Below are positions 40,805 to 48,817 of a stretch of DNA of 48,817 nucleotides, in pieces. Both the position numbers and the translations under genes were made by a program. The notes below the pieces were generated by a model. The model did not search any database, was not told the origin of the DNA, and saw only the letters and a program-made list of their open reading frames with translations. Within the stretch, counting starts at the first letter, position 1. The number at the start of each line of letters is the position of its first letter. Source of the DNA: Chloroflexota bacterium (GTDB lineage Bacteria; Chloroflexota; Limnocylindria; Limnocylindrales; CSP1-4); contig JAJYNJ010000057.1 of NCBI GenBank assembly GCA_021786385.1, forward strand, positions 1-48,817, written 5' to 3'.

Positions 40805-40885
40805 GTCAGGTTCCCTTTCAAAGGCCATGTTGCCAAACGCGCGTCAGGATAATCCAAATCGCCGTCGTATGACAGGCCCCGGCAG

Positions 40886-41896
40886 ATGAGCACCGGGGTG
40901 ACGTATTCGCTGCTCGCGCTGTTTGGCCTCGCCGTCTTGTTCGACTATATCAACGGATTCCACGACACGGCAAACGCGATCGCCACGTCCGTCTCCACCC
41001 GCGCGTTGCGCCCAGAATTCGCCATCCTGCTCTCCGCGATCGCGAATTTCTTGGGCGCGCTGACCGGCACGGAGGTGGCGGCTACCATCGGCAGCGGCAT
41101 CGTCACGACGCCGACCGGAGGTCACGGCCAAGTCATCATCGCCGCCGCCCTCATCGGCGGCATCACCTGGAATCTGTTGACCTGGCGGCTCGGGCTGCCG
41201 AGCTCCAGCAGCCACGCCCTGATCGGCGGCCTACTCGGCGCGACTGTGGCCGCGCTGGGAGCATCGGCGGTTCGCATCGACGCGCTCGTCACGAAGATTG
41301 TCGTGCCGCTCGTCGGCTCGCCGATCATCGGGTTGCTCGGCGCCTTCGGGCTGATGGTGCTGCTGCTCAACGTCTTTCGCCACGCCGATCCACATCGCAT
41401 CAACGATCGATTCCGCCGCCTCCAGCTCGTCTCAGCCGCGTACATGGCGTTCAGCCACGGTTCCAACGACGCCCAGAAAACGATGGGGATCATGACCGCC
41501 GCGCTGGTCGCCGCGGGGATCCTGCCCGCGTTCAAGGTGCCGATCTGGGTCATGGTGCTGGCGGCCGGCGCGATCTCGCTCGGCACCGCGGCCGGCGGCT
41601 GGCGGATCATCAAGACGATGGGCCAGCGCGTGGTGAAGCTCGACCCGGTGCACGGGTTCGCGGCCGAAACGGCGGCCGCGACCGTGATCCTGGGGGCCAG
41701 CCACCTGGGCATGCCGGTGTCGACCACGCACGTGGTCTCAGGCGCGATCATGGGGTCGGGCGCCAGCGACCGGTTCAGCGCTGTGCGCTGGGGGATCGCC
41801 GGATCGATCGTGTGGGCGTGGATCCTCACGCTGCCCGCCGCCGGGGCGGTCGCCGCCGTGGCCTGGGCCATCCTGCACACGCTGACCGGCGCATAG
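40886..41896 (+). CDS. pit: Pit-family inorganic phosphate transporter
   Basis: The 336-residue membrane protein has about ten helices and the duplicated Pit signature. The first copy is DYINGFHDTANAIATSVSTRAL with GLPSSSSHALIGGL; the second is MAFSHGSNDAQKTMGI with GMPVSTTHVVSGAIMG. It imports phosphate (as metal-phosphate) driven by protons or sodium. It belongs with DUF47, Ppk1 and the CYTH-CHAD protein in a phosphate storage cluster. It converges on gltX with a 16-base gap. Confidence 0.96.
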   Translation: MSTGVTYSLLALFGLAVLFDYINGFHDTANAIATSVSTRALRPEFAILLSAIANFLGALTGTEVAATIGSGIVTTPTGGHGQVIIAAALIGGITWNLLTWRLGLPSSSSHALIGGLLGATVAALGASAVRIDALVTKIVVPLVGSPIIGLLGAFGLMVLLLNVFRHADPHRINDRFRRLQLVSAAYMAFSHGSNDAQKTMGIMTAALVAAGILPAFKVPIWVMVLAAGAISLGTAAGGWRIIKTMGQRVVKLDPVHGFAAETAAATVILGASHLGMPVSTTHVVSGAIMGSGASDRFSAVRWGIAGSIVWAWILTLPAAGAVAAVAWAILHTLTGA

Positions 41897-41912
41897 CCGC
41901 GCCCAGCGACGA

Positions 41913-43427
41913 TCAGCTCGCCGGCAGCCGCTCCCGGAGCGCCGCCACCGCCGCGTCGAGGCGTTCGAGCGTGTGCGCGCGCCCCAGCGCGACCATCGTG
42001 TCGAAGAGCGGCGGCGTGGCCGTGCGGCCGGTGATGGCGACGCGGATCGCCATGAAGAGGTCGCCGGCCTTCCAGCCGCGACGCGCCGCGAGGTCGCGCA
42101 GCGGGCCCTCCAGCTCGTCCGCCTCGAAGCTCACCCGGCCCTGCCCCTCGATCACCTCCCGTGCCGCCTCCAGGGCCGCGAGCGTCGTCCCCGCGTCCCA
42201 GCGCCGTGGCACCAGCAGCGCCGGGTCGACCGAGATCGGATCGATGAAGAGGAAGTCGACGAGGTCGCCGATCGCGCCGAGGACCGGCAGCCGCTCCTGC
42301 ACGAGCGGAACGAGCGGGCGGATCTCCTCGGCGGTGGGCTCCCGGACCAGCCGCGCGCCTGTCGCCTGGCGAACGGCCAGCTCGGCGGCCAGGAACGGGA
42401 CCAGCCGCTCGGCCAGCTCCTCGGCGGAGAGCCGCCGGATCCACTGGCCATTCAGCCATTCCAGCCGCTCGCGATCGAAGACGGCACCACCCGCGTGCAC
42501 CCGCGCCAGGTCGAACCGTTCGACCAGCTCGTCGAGCGAGAAGATCTCCTCCTCGGTCCCACTGGCCCAGCCGAGCAGCGCCAGGAAGTTCACCAGCGCC
42601 TCTCGCACGAACCCCTGGGCGCGGTAGTCGGCGATCGCCGTCTGCGACTTCCGCTTGCTCATCTTGGTGCGGTCGGGGTTCAAGATCAGCGGCACGTGCG
42701 CGAACGCCGGCACGGAGGCGCCCAGGGCGCGGAAGAGGAGGATATGTTTGGGCGTGTTCGACAGGTGATCCTCGCCCCGGATCACGTGCGTGATCGCCAT
42801 CTCGGCGTCGTCCACGACCACGGTGAAGTGGTAGAGGGGCGTGCCGTCCGAACGTACGATGACGAGATCGCCGCCCAGCGCGCTGGCGTCGATCTCGACG
42901 TGACCGCGCACGATGTCGTCGAAGGCGACGGTTCCGGCCGGGATCCGGAAGCGGATCGCCGGTCGGCGGCCCTCGGCCTCTAGTGCGCGTCGCCGTTCCG
43001 GCGTGAGATGGGCGCACCGGCCGACGTAGTGTGGCGCCTGGTGGGCCGCCTCCTGGGCCGCCCGGTCGGCGTCGAGCTCCTCCCGGGTGCAGTAGCACCG
43101 ATAGGCGAGGTCCTCAGCCAGCAGCCGTTCCGCCGCCGCACGGTAGAGCGGCAGGCGCTCCATCTGGCGGTAGGGCGCGTAGGGTCCGCGGGCGGGCTGC
43201 CCCGCCACCTCCGGGCCCTCGTCCCAGTCGAGCCCGAGCCAGTGGAGTCCTTCGAGGATGTCCCGCTCCCAGGCGACAGTCGAGCGCGCGACATCGGTGT
43301 CCTCCAGGCGCAGCACGAAGACGCCGCCCTCGTGTCGGGCGAACAGGAAGTTGTAGAGCGCGGTCCGCGCGGTCCCGATGTGGAGTGGCCCCGTCGGGCT
43401 CGGAGCGATACGACAGCGTACAGTCAC
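41913..43427 (-). CDS. gltX: Glutamyl-tRNA synthetase
   Basis: The 504-residue class I synthetase has the HIGH-type motif in PSPTGPLHIGTARTALYNFL, the Glu/tRNA recognition segment GEDHLSNTPKHILLF and the KMSKR loop (RTKMSKRKS). A helical C-terminal anticodon-binding region follows. It charges tRNA-Glu. The GTG at 43427 is chosen since homology begins immediately after it; longer open frame upstream is not conserved. Confidence 0.95.
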   Translation of the reverse strand: MTVRCRIAPSPTGPLHIGTARTALYNFLFARHEGGVFVLRLEDTDVARSTVAWERDILEGLHWLGLDWDEGPEVAGQPARGPYAPYRQMERLPLYRAAAERLLAEDLAYRCYCTREELDADRAAQEAAHQAPHYVGRCAHLTPERRRALEAEGRRPAIRFRIPAGTVAFDDIVRGHVEIDASALGGDLVIVRSDGTPLYHFTVVVDDAEMAITHVIRGEDHLSNTPKHILLFRALGASVPAFAHVPLILNPDRTKMSKRKSQTAIADYRAQGFVREALVNFLALLGWASGTEEEIFSLDELVERFDLARVHAGGAVFDRERLEWLNGQWIRRLSAEELAERLVPFLAAELAVRQATGARLVREPTAEEIRPLVPLVQERLPVLGAIGDLVDFLFIDPISVDPALLVPRRWDAGTTLAALEAAREVIEGQGRVSFEADELEGPLRDLAARRGWKAGDLFMAIRVAITGRTATPPLFDTMVALGRAHTLERLDAAVAALRERLPAS

Positions 43428-43846
43428 GCGATCGATGGTACTGCCCCCAGCAGAGCGGCGGGCACGGCACGCGCGTGGCGGTCGGCCGTTTGCCTGACAC
43501 GCTGCGCCGGCGCGCGGCTCTGCACCGTCGGCGCCACCCGGGTCCGGCACGAGTGTCTCCCGGTCGACCGCTTGGAGCCGCCGCACCGCGGGGCCCGCGA
43601 CGGCGGGCCGGGGCGCGCACCTAGTCGGAACTCCACTCCGACAGACGCGCCGCCGAGCAGCACCGCGTCCGGCCCAACGGCTGGTCATCGATCGTCGAAT
43701 GCTGCGTCTGGGCGAGCGAGGCGGACCCGACCGACGCGCGAACCCGGACGCCCCGGCCGAGCGCCGGACGCCGCGGCCGGGCGCCGGACGCCGCGGCCGA
43801 GCGCCGGACACCGCGGCGCGTTTGGCTGTCGGCGATCGGAGGCGCT
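43428..43846. other. 419-base gap with a 20-bp tandem repeat, no gene seen
   Basis: No coding frame here has recognisable homology. From 43761 there are two perfect copies of a 20-bp unit and a third near-copy (43761-43780, 43781-43800, 43801-43820), with a degenerate unit before them at 43742-43760. The unit contains GCGCCGGACGCCGCGG. The period is not a multiple of three. Promoters for gltX are probably at the left side of the gap. Confidence 0.6.
43761..43820. repeat. 20-bp tandem repeat, three copies
   Basis: The units at 43761-43780 and 43781-43800 differ at one base (position 20 of each is A, position 20 of the previous context is G/A) and the third at 43801-43820 has decayed at a few positions. 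GC content is about 85 percent. It lies just beyond the end of the FTR1 iron permease gene. No role is evident. Confidence 0.7.
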
Positions 43847-44695
43847 CTACGCGACCCGCGAGCGGGCTGCCCCTGCCGGGCGCGGGGGCAGCATGTACAG
43901 CGTCAGGATGCCGACCAAGTAGACGAAGTAGACCACGAGCGTCACGACCTCGGGCTGCGCGGTGTAACCGAAGATCGCGCGCAGCAGGGATCCGGCGCCC
44001 TGATCCTGGGAGAGGACGCGGCTGATGTCGAACGCGGTCTGGGTGCCTACCCGGACGGCCCCCACCTCGACGAATTCATGCACGGCGCGCGAGACGAGCC
44101 CGGCGGCGATGAAGACCAGGCCGATCCCGGTCCAGCTGAAGAACGTGCGCAGATCGATGCGGCGACTGCCCCGATAGACGGCGTATCCGATGCCGACGGC
44201 GACGATGAGTCCGATGATTGCACCGCCGACCACACCCCCGGCACCGCTCGCCCCGCCAACGCCCCGGGCGGCCGTGATCTGGCCGAAGAGGAAGAGCGCC
44301 GTCTCGATCCCCTCGCGGATCACGGCGCTGAACGCCAGCGCGGCTAGGCCCCAGGCGCCCCCGCTGCCCAGGGCGCGTGCCATCTGCGTCTCGAGATGCC
44401 CCCGCAGCGCCCGGGAATGCCCGCGCATCCAGAAGAGCATCCAGGTCACGACGGCGGTGGCCAGGAGCATCGTGCTCCCCTCGAAGATCTGCTCGTAGGG
44501 GCTGCCGAGCTCGCCGATCGTCACGTACAGCGCGAGCCCTAGGAAGACCGACGCGGCCACGGCGCCCAGCGTCCCTGCCCACACCTTGGGCAGGTGCTGG
44601 CGATTACCGGTCCGCACGAGGTACGCGACCACGATGCCGACGACGAGCGAGGCCTCGACGCCCTCGCGCAGCCCGATGAGCAGCCCGTTGATCAC
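43847..44695 (-). CDS. FTR1-family high-affinity iron permease (EfeU-like)
   Basis: The 282-residue membrane protein has seven helices and two REGxE iron-binding motifs, REGVE at residues 10-14 and REGIE at 127-131, the defining feature of FTR1/EfeU permeases. It imports ferric iron. No EfeO or EfeB partner is next to it. Start is GTG at 44695 with a GCAGGAGG site upstream. The region before it is AT-rich (44744-44773) and contains a TAGGTAAG sequence on the minus strand, resembling half of a DtxR/IdeR iron box. Confidence 0.93.
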   Translation of the reverse strand: MINGLLIGLREGVEASLVVGIVVAYLVRTGNRQHLPKVWAGTLGAVAASVFLGLALYVTIGELGSPYEQIFEGSTMLLATAVVTWMLFWMRGHSRALRGHLETQMARALGSGGAWGLAALAFSAVIREGIETALFLFGQITAARGVGGASGAGGVVGGAIIGLIVAVGIGYAVYRGSRRIDLRTFFSWTGIGLVFIAAGLVSRAVHEFVEVGAVRVGTQTAFDISRVLSQDQGAGSLLRAIFGYTAQPEVVTLVVYFVYLVGILTLYMLPPRPAGAARSRVA

Positions 44696-44743
44696 TCGGT
44701 GTGCCTCCTGCTCGGTCCGCGGGCGTCTCCCCGGCGGATACGC

Positions 44744-44773
44744 GCGAAATCTTACCTAGCTACTCAGAATTCG
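44744..44773. promoter_or_regulatory. AT-rich promoter-like segment before the iron permease
   Basis: Within the 184-base gap upstream of the FTR1 gene, these 30 bases are the only AT-rich part and lie about 50-80 bases before the start codon. TAGGTAAG (minus strand) resembles a DtxR/IdeR half-site, but the other half is not evident. A 15-bp direct repeat (GGCGGCGGACCGGCT at 44820-44834 and 44836-44850) lies further upstream with no known role. Confidence 0.3.
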
Positions 44774-44879
44774 GCAACGGCGGGACCGCGCCGGCCCCGC
44801 GCCGGGTGGGCGCCGCGCCGGCGGCGGACCGGCTCGGCGGCGGACCGGCTGGCCGAGCGACTCCGTCCGCCGGCCCCCG

Positions 44880-45500
44880 TCAACGGAGCAGCGCGCGGGT
44901 GAGCCGCTCAACGAAGCGCCGCACGGACGATCCCGCGGCGGTCGCGGGGCTGCCGCGGGATCCGGGCGCACCGCTCGACCCTGCGGCTCGGGTCGCCCGA
45001 GCAGGAGCCGGGGAAGCCGCGGCTCCTGCGACCTCCTCGGGTGAGGGGACCCAGTCGACTCGCCCGGTCCACGAGCTCTGGCCCAGCCTGGCGCCGCGCG
45101 GGATGTCGGCGGCGACCCGGCGGAAGTACGCGCGAGAGGCTGCGGACCAGGCCGCGCCGCTCGAGCGGACGAAGACGTCCATGGTGGGCTCGCCGTGCGG
45201 CGCAGAGCGGGGCGATCCGGACTCGTCGGCGGTCCGGTCTGCCGTGGTGCCCGCCGCACGGGCACGACGTCGACCACCAGCCGCGAGCGGGCCCGGCGCA
45301 TGGGCCGCGTCCCAGCGGCGCCGCTGCAGCGGATCGGCGAGCAGCTGGTACGCCGCCTGGATCGCCAAGAAGCGGGCCGCGTCACCGCCTGCGTCGGGGT
45401 GGTGCGCCTTCGCGAGCCGTCGATGTGCCGCCTTGATCTCGATGAGCGTCGCATCGCGGCGCACGCCGAGGACGCGGTATGGATCCGGCACGGGCGACAT
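44880..45500 (-). CDS. J-domain (DnaJ-like) protein
   Basis: The 206-residue protein starts with a J domain (residues 5-65): DPYRVLGVRRDATLIEIKAAHRRLA, the HPD motif at 34-36 and FLAIQAAYQLLADP. The remainder lacks the Gly/Phe region and zinc-finger domain of true DnaJ. It has a conserved-looking block DVFVRSSGAAWSAASRAYFRRV and a low-complexity Ala/Gly/Pro tail. It is a type III J protein that would recruit DnaK for a specialised task. It starts 10 bases after the asparaginase gene. Confidence 0.88.
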   Translation of the reverse strand: MSPVPDPYRVLGVRRDATLIEIKAAHRRLAKAHHPDAGGDAARFLAIQAAYQLLADPLQRRRWDAAHAPGPLAAGGRRRARAAGTTADRTADESGSPRSAPHGEPTMDVFVRSSGAAWSAASRAYFRRVAADIPRGARLGQSSWTGRVDWVPSPEEVAGAAASPAPARATRAAGSSGAPGSRGSPATAAGSSVRRFVERLTRALLR

Positions 45501-45510
45501 GGGTGGCCCG

Positions 45511-46704
45511 TCAGCGCAGCTCGGCGAGAGGGACCAGCTCGAAGGACGGCACCACCTCGCCCACGACGGCGCCGCGCGGGTCGTACAGGGCTGGCCGGTG
45601 ATACACGGCGAGACGCTGGAGTTCACGCTCGCCGAGCACGCCGATCTGCCGCAGCGCCTCGACGGTCACAGCCGGTCGGGCCCGGCCCCGCCCGTCCCCA
45701 TCGTCGATCTTGACCGCCAGGCCGGCGGACAGTCCCCGGCCCTGCCGAGCCCCGGGGAGGAGCGAGACCCCCTCCAGCGCCTCCGCCCCGCCCTTCGCGA
45801 CGAGCCGCCCTGGGAGCTCCCGCATGAGGTCGGTATCGAAGCGCTCCCGCGTCCCCGCCACCAGCTCCGGGGCGGCCAGCATCGCGTCACGGATCCGTGT
45901 CAGCGCCGGCACCAGCGCGCGCTGCGCGGGTGTGCCGGCGACGCCGGCGGGATCGGCCAGCAGCGCGTACGCCCGCGCCACCTCGACGAGCGGCACGTGG
46001 TAGGTGGGGATCCCGCACGCGTCGACCGAGATCGCAAGTTCGCCCGCCGGTCGGCCGAGGATGCGCGTCAGAGCGTCGCGGAAGGCGATCTGCGTGGGAT
46101 GGTCGGGCTGCCAGTACTCCTCGAGCGGCCAACCCGCGTGCTTCGCGAAGAGGAGGAACGACGCGTGCTGCCCCGAACACTGGTGACGGATGGGGCCGGG
46201 CCGCTCGCCGTCGCGGGCAAGGCGCTGCGCGGTCGCCCGATCGAGCGGGGCATTCTCGGTCCCGCACCCGAGCAGCGACTGGCTGATGCCGGCGCGGCGG
46301 AGGACGGCCTGGATCGTCCGCACGTGCAGGTCCTCGCCGGAGTGCGACGCTGTCATGATCGCGAGCTCGGGCACCGACAGCTCGAACGCGTCGGCGATCC
46401 CCGCCTCGACGAACGCGGCCAGGCCGAGCGGCTTGGCCGCTGAACGGAGCGAAACCAGGATCTCGGGGTCCCCGATCGCCCGCTCCACCAAGCCGTCCGG
46501 GCCGACCTGCACGACATGCCCGCGGTGGCGACTTTCGCTGACCCCGCCACGCCGAACTTGCACGAGGACGGGCGGAGGGGCCGCATGCGGCGAGCGGCCG
46601 ACACGCGCGCCGCTGGGCGTGCGGCGCGGACGGGCCGCGGCTGGGAGCGAGGGACTTGCGGCCGGGCGCGGATGGGTCGCGGCGGTGGGACGCCGGTCGG
46701 GCAT
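45511..46704 (-). CDS. Asparaginase II family protein
   Basis: The 397-residue protein matches the asparaginase II (PF06089-type) family: LVQVRRGGVSESRHRGHVV, RSAAKPLGLAAFVE, IMTASHSGEDLHV, HQCSGQHASFL and a C-terminal AVKIDDGDGRGRARPAV. These are presumed to hydrolyse asparagine, though few have been studied. The first 45 residues before LVQVRRGG are Pro/Ala/Arg-rich and probably not conserved, so the start at ATG 46704 could be too far upstream. It is divergent from upp. Confidence 0.88.
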   Translation of the reverse strand: MPDRRPTAATHPRPAASPSLPAAARPRRTPSGARVGRSPHAAPPPVLVQVRRGGVSESRHRGHVVQVGPDGLVERAIGDPEILVSLRSAAKPLGLAAFVEAGIADAFELSVPELAIMTASHSGEDLHVRTIQAVLRRAGISQSLLGCGTENAPLDRATAQRLARDGERPGPIRHQCSGQHASFLLFAKHAGWPLEEYWQPDHPTQIAFRDALTRILGRPAGELAISVDACGIPTYHVPLVEVARAYALLADPAGVAGTPAQRALVPALTRIRDAMLAAPELVAGTRERFDTDLMRELPGRLVAKGGAEALEGVSLLPGARQGRGLSAGLAVKIDDGDGRGRARPAVTVEALRQIGVLGERELQRLAVYHRPALYDPRGAVVGEVVPSFELVPLAELR

Positions 46705-46864
46705 CGTCTGATGGTAGCGCGTCGGCGCCGAGATGCCGGACCGTTTCGCGCGACCGGCCCAGAACGAGGGCAGCCCGCGCGGACTCGCCGCGCCGGTGCA
46801 CGGGCGCGGCGCACGGATGCTACGATCCGGCGCGACTCCCCGCGACACCGACAGGAGCATGCGC

Positions 46865-47548
46865 GTGGCAGATCCAGCCCACTCTCCCGGCGCGCGCGAC
46901 CTTGGGTGGCTCCCGCCGACGGTCCATATCTCGCGGCATCCCGCCGTTCTGCACAAGCTCGCGCTGCTGCGCGACGAGCGGACCGAGCCGAAGAAGTTCC
47001 GCGAGCTCGTGCGCGAGATCAGCTGGCTCGTGGGGTACGAGGCGCTCGCCGACGCCCGCCTCCGTGCGGTCGCGGTACGTACCCCGATGGAGGAGACGGT
47101 GGGGGCCGAGTTGGCCGACCGGATCGGGCTGGTGCCGATCCTGCGCGCAGGGCTCGGCATGCTCGACGCCATGCTCGAGCTGATGCCGACCGCCCAGGTC
47201 TGGCACCTCGGGCTCTTCCGCGACGAGCGGACGCTGCGGCCAGTCGAGTACTACAACAAGCTGCCGGACTCGGCCACGGTCGACCTCTGCCTGATCCTCG
47301 ACCCGATGCTCGCCACCGGCGGCTCGGCGACGGCCGCCATCGAGGTCCTCAAACGCTGGGGCGCCGTGCACATCAAGCTGGTCAACCTGATCGCGGCGCC
47401 CGAGGGCGTGCGCGCCGTCACGGCCGCACACCCCGACGTCGAGATCCACTGCGCCGCGCTCGACCGCCAACTCAACGAGCGGGGGTACATCCTGCCGGGG
47501 TTAGGCGACGCCGGCGATCGACAGTTCGGGACGGGCCAGGGCGACTGA
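46865..47548 (+). CDS. upp: Uracil phosphoribosyltransferase
   Basis: The 227-residue enzyme converts uracil and PRPP to UMP. It has [45 protein letters not shown], the PRPP loop [13 protein letters not shown] and the uracil-binding end [22 protein letters not shown] at 46854-46857 is seven bases before GTG 46865 and only one base before ATG 46859, so GTG is preferred. It salvages pyrimidine; nearby nucleoside genes are absent, although the microcompartment locus would handle the deoxyribose half of deoxynucleosides. Confidence 0.95.
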   Translation: MADPAHSPGARDLGWLPPTVHISRHPAVLHKLALLRDERTEPKKFRELVREISWLVGYEALADARLRAVAVRTPMEETVGAELADRIGLVPILRAGLGMLDAMLELMPTAQVWHLGLFRDERTLRPVEYYNKLPDSATVDLCLILDPMLATGGSATAAIEVLKRWGAVHIKLVNLIAAPEGVRAVTAAHPDVEIHCAALDRQLNERGYILPGLGDAGDRQFGTGQGD

Positions 47549-47744
47549 CAGGCGTTGGAGAGCCCCCTCGAGCAGGGGTCTCGAGCACGCCCCTCACGCT
47601 GCAGCACGTGGACCTTCAGCACGTCCGTTCGGATCCGCCGGCTCCCCGATCGTCATGCCCGTAACGCTGCGCCGAGCTGCCCTCCGCGCTGGCCGCAGGC
47701 CGACCGCCCTCGTCCGTCGCGGACGCCGCACGCCCGCTGGTGCG

Positions 47745-47861
47745 CAGCAGCAGGACCGGCAGCACGACGTGCACGTCGATCTGCTGCGCCCGGGCGTAGG
47801 CGATGGTGGCGAACGAGAGGCTGACCGTGTTCGGCAACAGCGCGGTGGACGACGCCGTCAC
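47745..47861 (-). pseudogene. Internal fragment of a TauE/SafE permease
   Basis: This frame reads STALLPNTVSLSFATIAYARAQQID then VLPVLLL. It aligns almost residue by residue with positions 44-79 of the intact permease at 1445-2191 (STALLLNAVSLSAATVAYWRG...). Nothing of the other helices is present on either side, and the match stops at about 47745. The left boundary abuts the FmdE-like fragment in another frame, so a deletion removed the FmdE end and the permease start. Confidence 0.65.
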
Positions 47862-48048
47862 GGATCACGACCTCGTCCGCGGGCGCGTTCCAGATCAGGT
47901 CCACCACGTCGCGCTGCTCCGCCTCGGGGATCTCGCTCGCGGGGACCCCAGCGGCGTGCTTCCGCATGAAGGCGGTCGCCGCGACCGTCGCCGCGACTTG
48001 CCGCTGACGGGCCGCCCGGTACGCGATGCGGCAGCGACGGGCCCGCAA
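47857..48048 (-). pseudogene. Internal fragment of an FmdE-family gene
   Basis: The reading frame gives IAYR, then ATAFMRKHAAGVPASEIPEAEQ, then VVDLIWNAPADEV, which match residues about 93-150 of the intact FmdE protein at 2211-2813. The essential N-terminal HxHxC and CTFGKGN parts and the zinc ribbon are missing. It begins four bases after the ArsR stop codon. The order on the minus strand (FmdE then TauE) is the same as at the left end of the window, so this is the eroded remnant of a second such pair. Confidence 0.7.
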
Positions 48049-48051
48049 CGG

Positions 48052-48381
48052 TCACCCGAGGAGCCGGGTGATGGCCGCCGCGGCGGCGCGGCAGGCTCCC
48101 TCGTCGCGTTCATAGTAGATCCAGCGGGCGTCGGCCACGTGGCGCGTCGCCCGCACCAGGCCCGCATCCCGCAGGCGCGCCAGATGATTGGAGACGTTGT
48201 TCTGCCGTTCGCCGAGCGCCGCCGCCATCTCACAGACACAGACCGGGCCGTTCGCGAGCAGGGCAAGGATGCCCGCGCGGGTCGGGTCGGCAAGGAGGGC
48301 GGCCATGCGCACTGGCTCGGAAACGTCGGGCCGCGGCAGGTCGATCCGACACCCGGGCTGCACCGGCAACTCAATCGACAT
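48052..48381 (-). CDS. ArsR/SmtB-family metal-responsive regulator
   Basis: The 109-residue winged-helix protein has VRMAALLADPTRAGILALLANG, the CVCEM motif in the DNA-recognition helix (where ArsR proteins bind arsenite or Cd through paired cysteines) and ERQNNVSNHLARLRDAGLV. Start ATG 48381 has GAGGAGG upstream. The gene it once regulated may be the decayed FmdE-TauE pair that begins immediately after it. Confidence 0.92.
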   Translation of the reverse strand: MSIELPVQPGCRIDLPRPDVSEPVRMAALLADPTRAGILALLANGPVCVCEMAAALGERQNNVSNHLARLRDAGLVRATRHVADARWIYYERDEGACRAAAAAITRLLG

Positions 48382-48731
48382 CGCAGACCTCCTCGGCGGG
48401 CGGATGCGCCAGAGCCCACCGGTCACGAGGACAGGATCCGGGCCTGTTGCAGGGCCAGCGTCGCGAGCCGGATCAGGAGCAACATGTCATCAGTCACTGT
48501 GACATAACGCCATGTGGCTTCGCGCGGGCCAGAGGGCCCGAGCTGCTGATCCGCATGGCCCGCCGGCTCGGTCGGGATCGACCTCCTCCGCGCGGGCAAC
48601 CACGATCTGCCCCCCCAAGGGCACAGGCCCGCGCGAGGCTGTTGGTGATCGTGCCGAAGGTCAGGTTGCCGCGGTTCCGCAGCTCCCCCGGCCACACCCG
48701 CCATCGGTCCGTGCCCCGTGCCCCGTGCCCG
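48382..48731. other. 350-base gap, no supported gene; small palindromes
   Basis: Between the ArsR start and the aminotransferase end I see no recognised coding sequence, although short frames are open. A 22-bp element at 48484-48505 has outer arms ATGTCA and TGACAT around CAGTCACTG and is AT-richer than the surroundings; it lies about 100 bases upstream of the ArsR start and could be a regulatory site. Its ACTGTGACA core is shared with the promoter region near 3366-3374, upstream of the intact DsrE-FmdE-TauE operon. Confidence 0.4.
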
Positions 48732-48817
48732 CTAGCCGGCCAGCATCTGATCGACGAGCGTGAGGGCCCGATCGATGATCGCGAAGCCCTCGGCGAGCTC
48801 GTCCTCGCTGATGGTCA
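48732..48817 (-). CDS. C-terminus of a class III aminotransferase, partial at window edge
   Basis: The minus-strand frame entering from the right edge ends with TISEDELAEGFAIIDRALTL and a stop at 48732-48734. This matches the common end of class III (PLP fold type I) aminotransferases such as acetylornithine, ornithine or 4-aminobutyrate transaminases, where LTIsxeEldeGlxil is typical. Only 28 codons are visible, so substrate cannot be told. Confidence 0.65.
   Translation of the reverse strand, partial: TISEDELAEGFAIIDRALTLVDQMLAG

Noticed and set aside
43742-43820. Possible CRISPR array
   Set aside because: The repeats are contiguous with no unique spacers between them, and no cas gene is present.

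Overview
The window is high-GC bacterial DNA packed with short intergenic gaps, many ATGA/GTGA stop-start overlaps and frequent GTG starts. Nothing in it is a formal taxonomic marker. The mix of genes (sugar-phosphate microcompartment with a myxobacterial-type shell set, two-domain NirK, VKOR/DsbA pair, CYTH-CHAD protein, Tat-exported sugar-binding lipoprotein) best suggests a Chloroflexota-like soil or sediment bacterium, with actinobacteria as the main alternative. No rRNA, tRNA or CRISPR array was seen.

Left part (1-10 kb): the end of a truncated GAF sensor protein, then a minus-strand group that could handle sulfur oxyanions (TDT/SLAC1 transporter, TauE/SafE permease, FmdE-family protein, DsrE-like protein). 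A P3A-type proton ATPase, a universal stress protein, a stub of a second TauE permease, argininosuccinate lyase and an MFS transporter follow.

10-18.2 kb: a nitrogen-oxide module (Rrf2 regulator with three cysteines, polytopic haem-copper-oxidase-like membrane protein, copper nitrite reductase NirK), a VKOR/DsbA disulfide pair, and a tightly overlapping operon of a Fur-family regulator and a zinc/manganese ABC importer.

18.2-30.8 kb, the most interesting region: a minus-strand bacterial microcompartment (BMC) locus. It encodes three BMC-P pentamers, one BMC-H hexamer, two BMC-T trimers and three cargo enzymes (acylating aldehyde dehydrogenase, deoxyribose-phosphate aldolase, RpiB-like isomerase), each with an extra N-terminal helix that looks like an encapsulation peptide. 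Directly upstream are a sugar ABC importer, a PfkB kinase that resembles deoxyribokinase more than ribokinase, a small EthD-like protein and a LacI-family regulator. A 29-bp near-perfect palindrome lies just before the importer ATPase. Read together: import deoxyribose, phosphorylate it, cleave it to acetaldehyde and glyceraldehyde-3-phosphate inside a shell, and oxidise the acetaldehyde to acetyl-CoA. The RpiB-like protein has lost the usual catalytic cysteine, so its step is open.

31-42 kb: an S9 peptidase, a DUF971 protein, a YbjQ-family protein, then a phosphate/polyphosphate island: Ppk1, CYTH-CHAD, a basic coiled-coil protein, SixA, DUF47 and a Pit transporter.

42-48.8 kb: glutamyl-tRNA synthetase, FTR1-type iron permease, a J-domain protein, asparaginase II family protein, uracil phosphoribosyltransferase, then a decayed chimeric copy of the FmdE-TauE pair next to an ArsR regulator, and the last codons of a class III aminotransferase at the edge.
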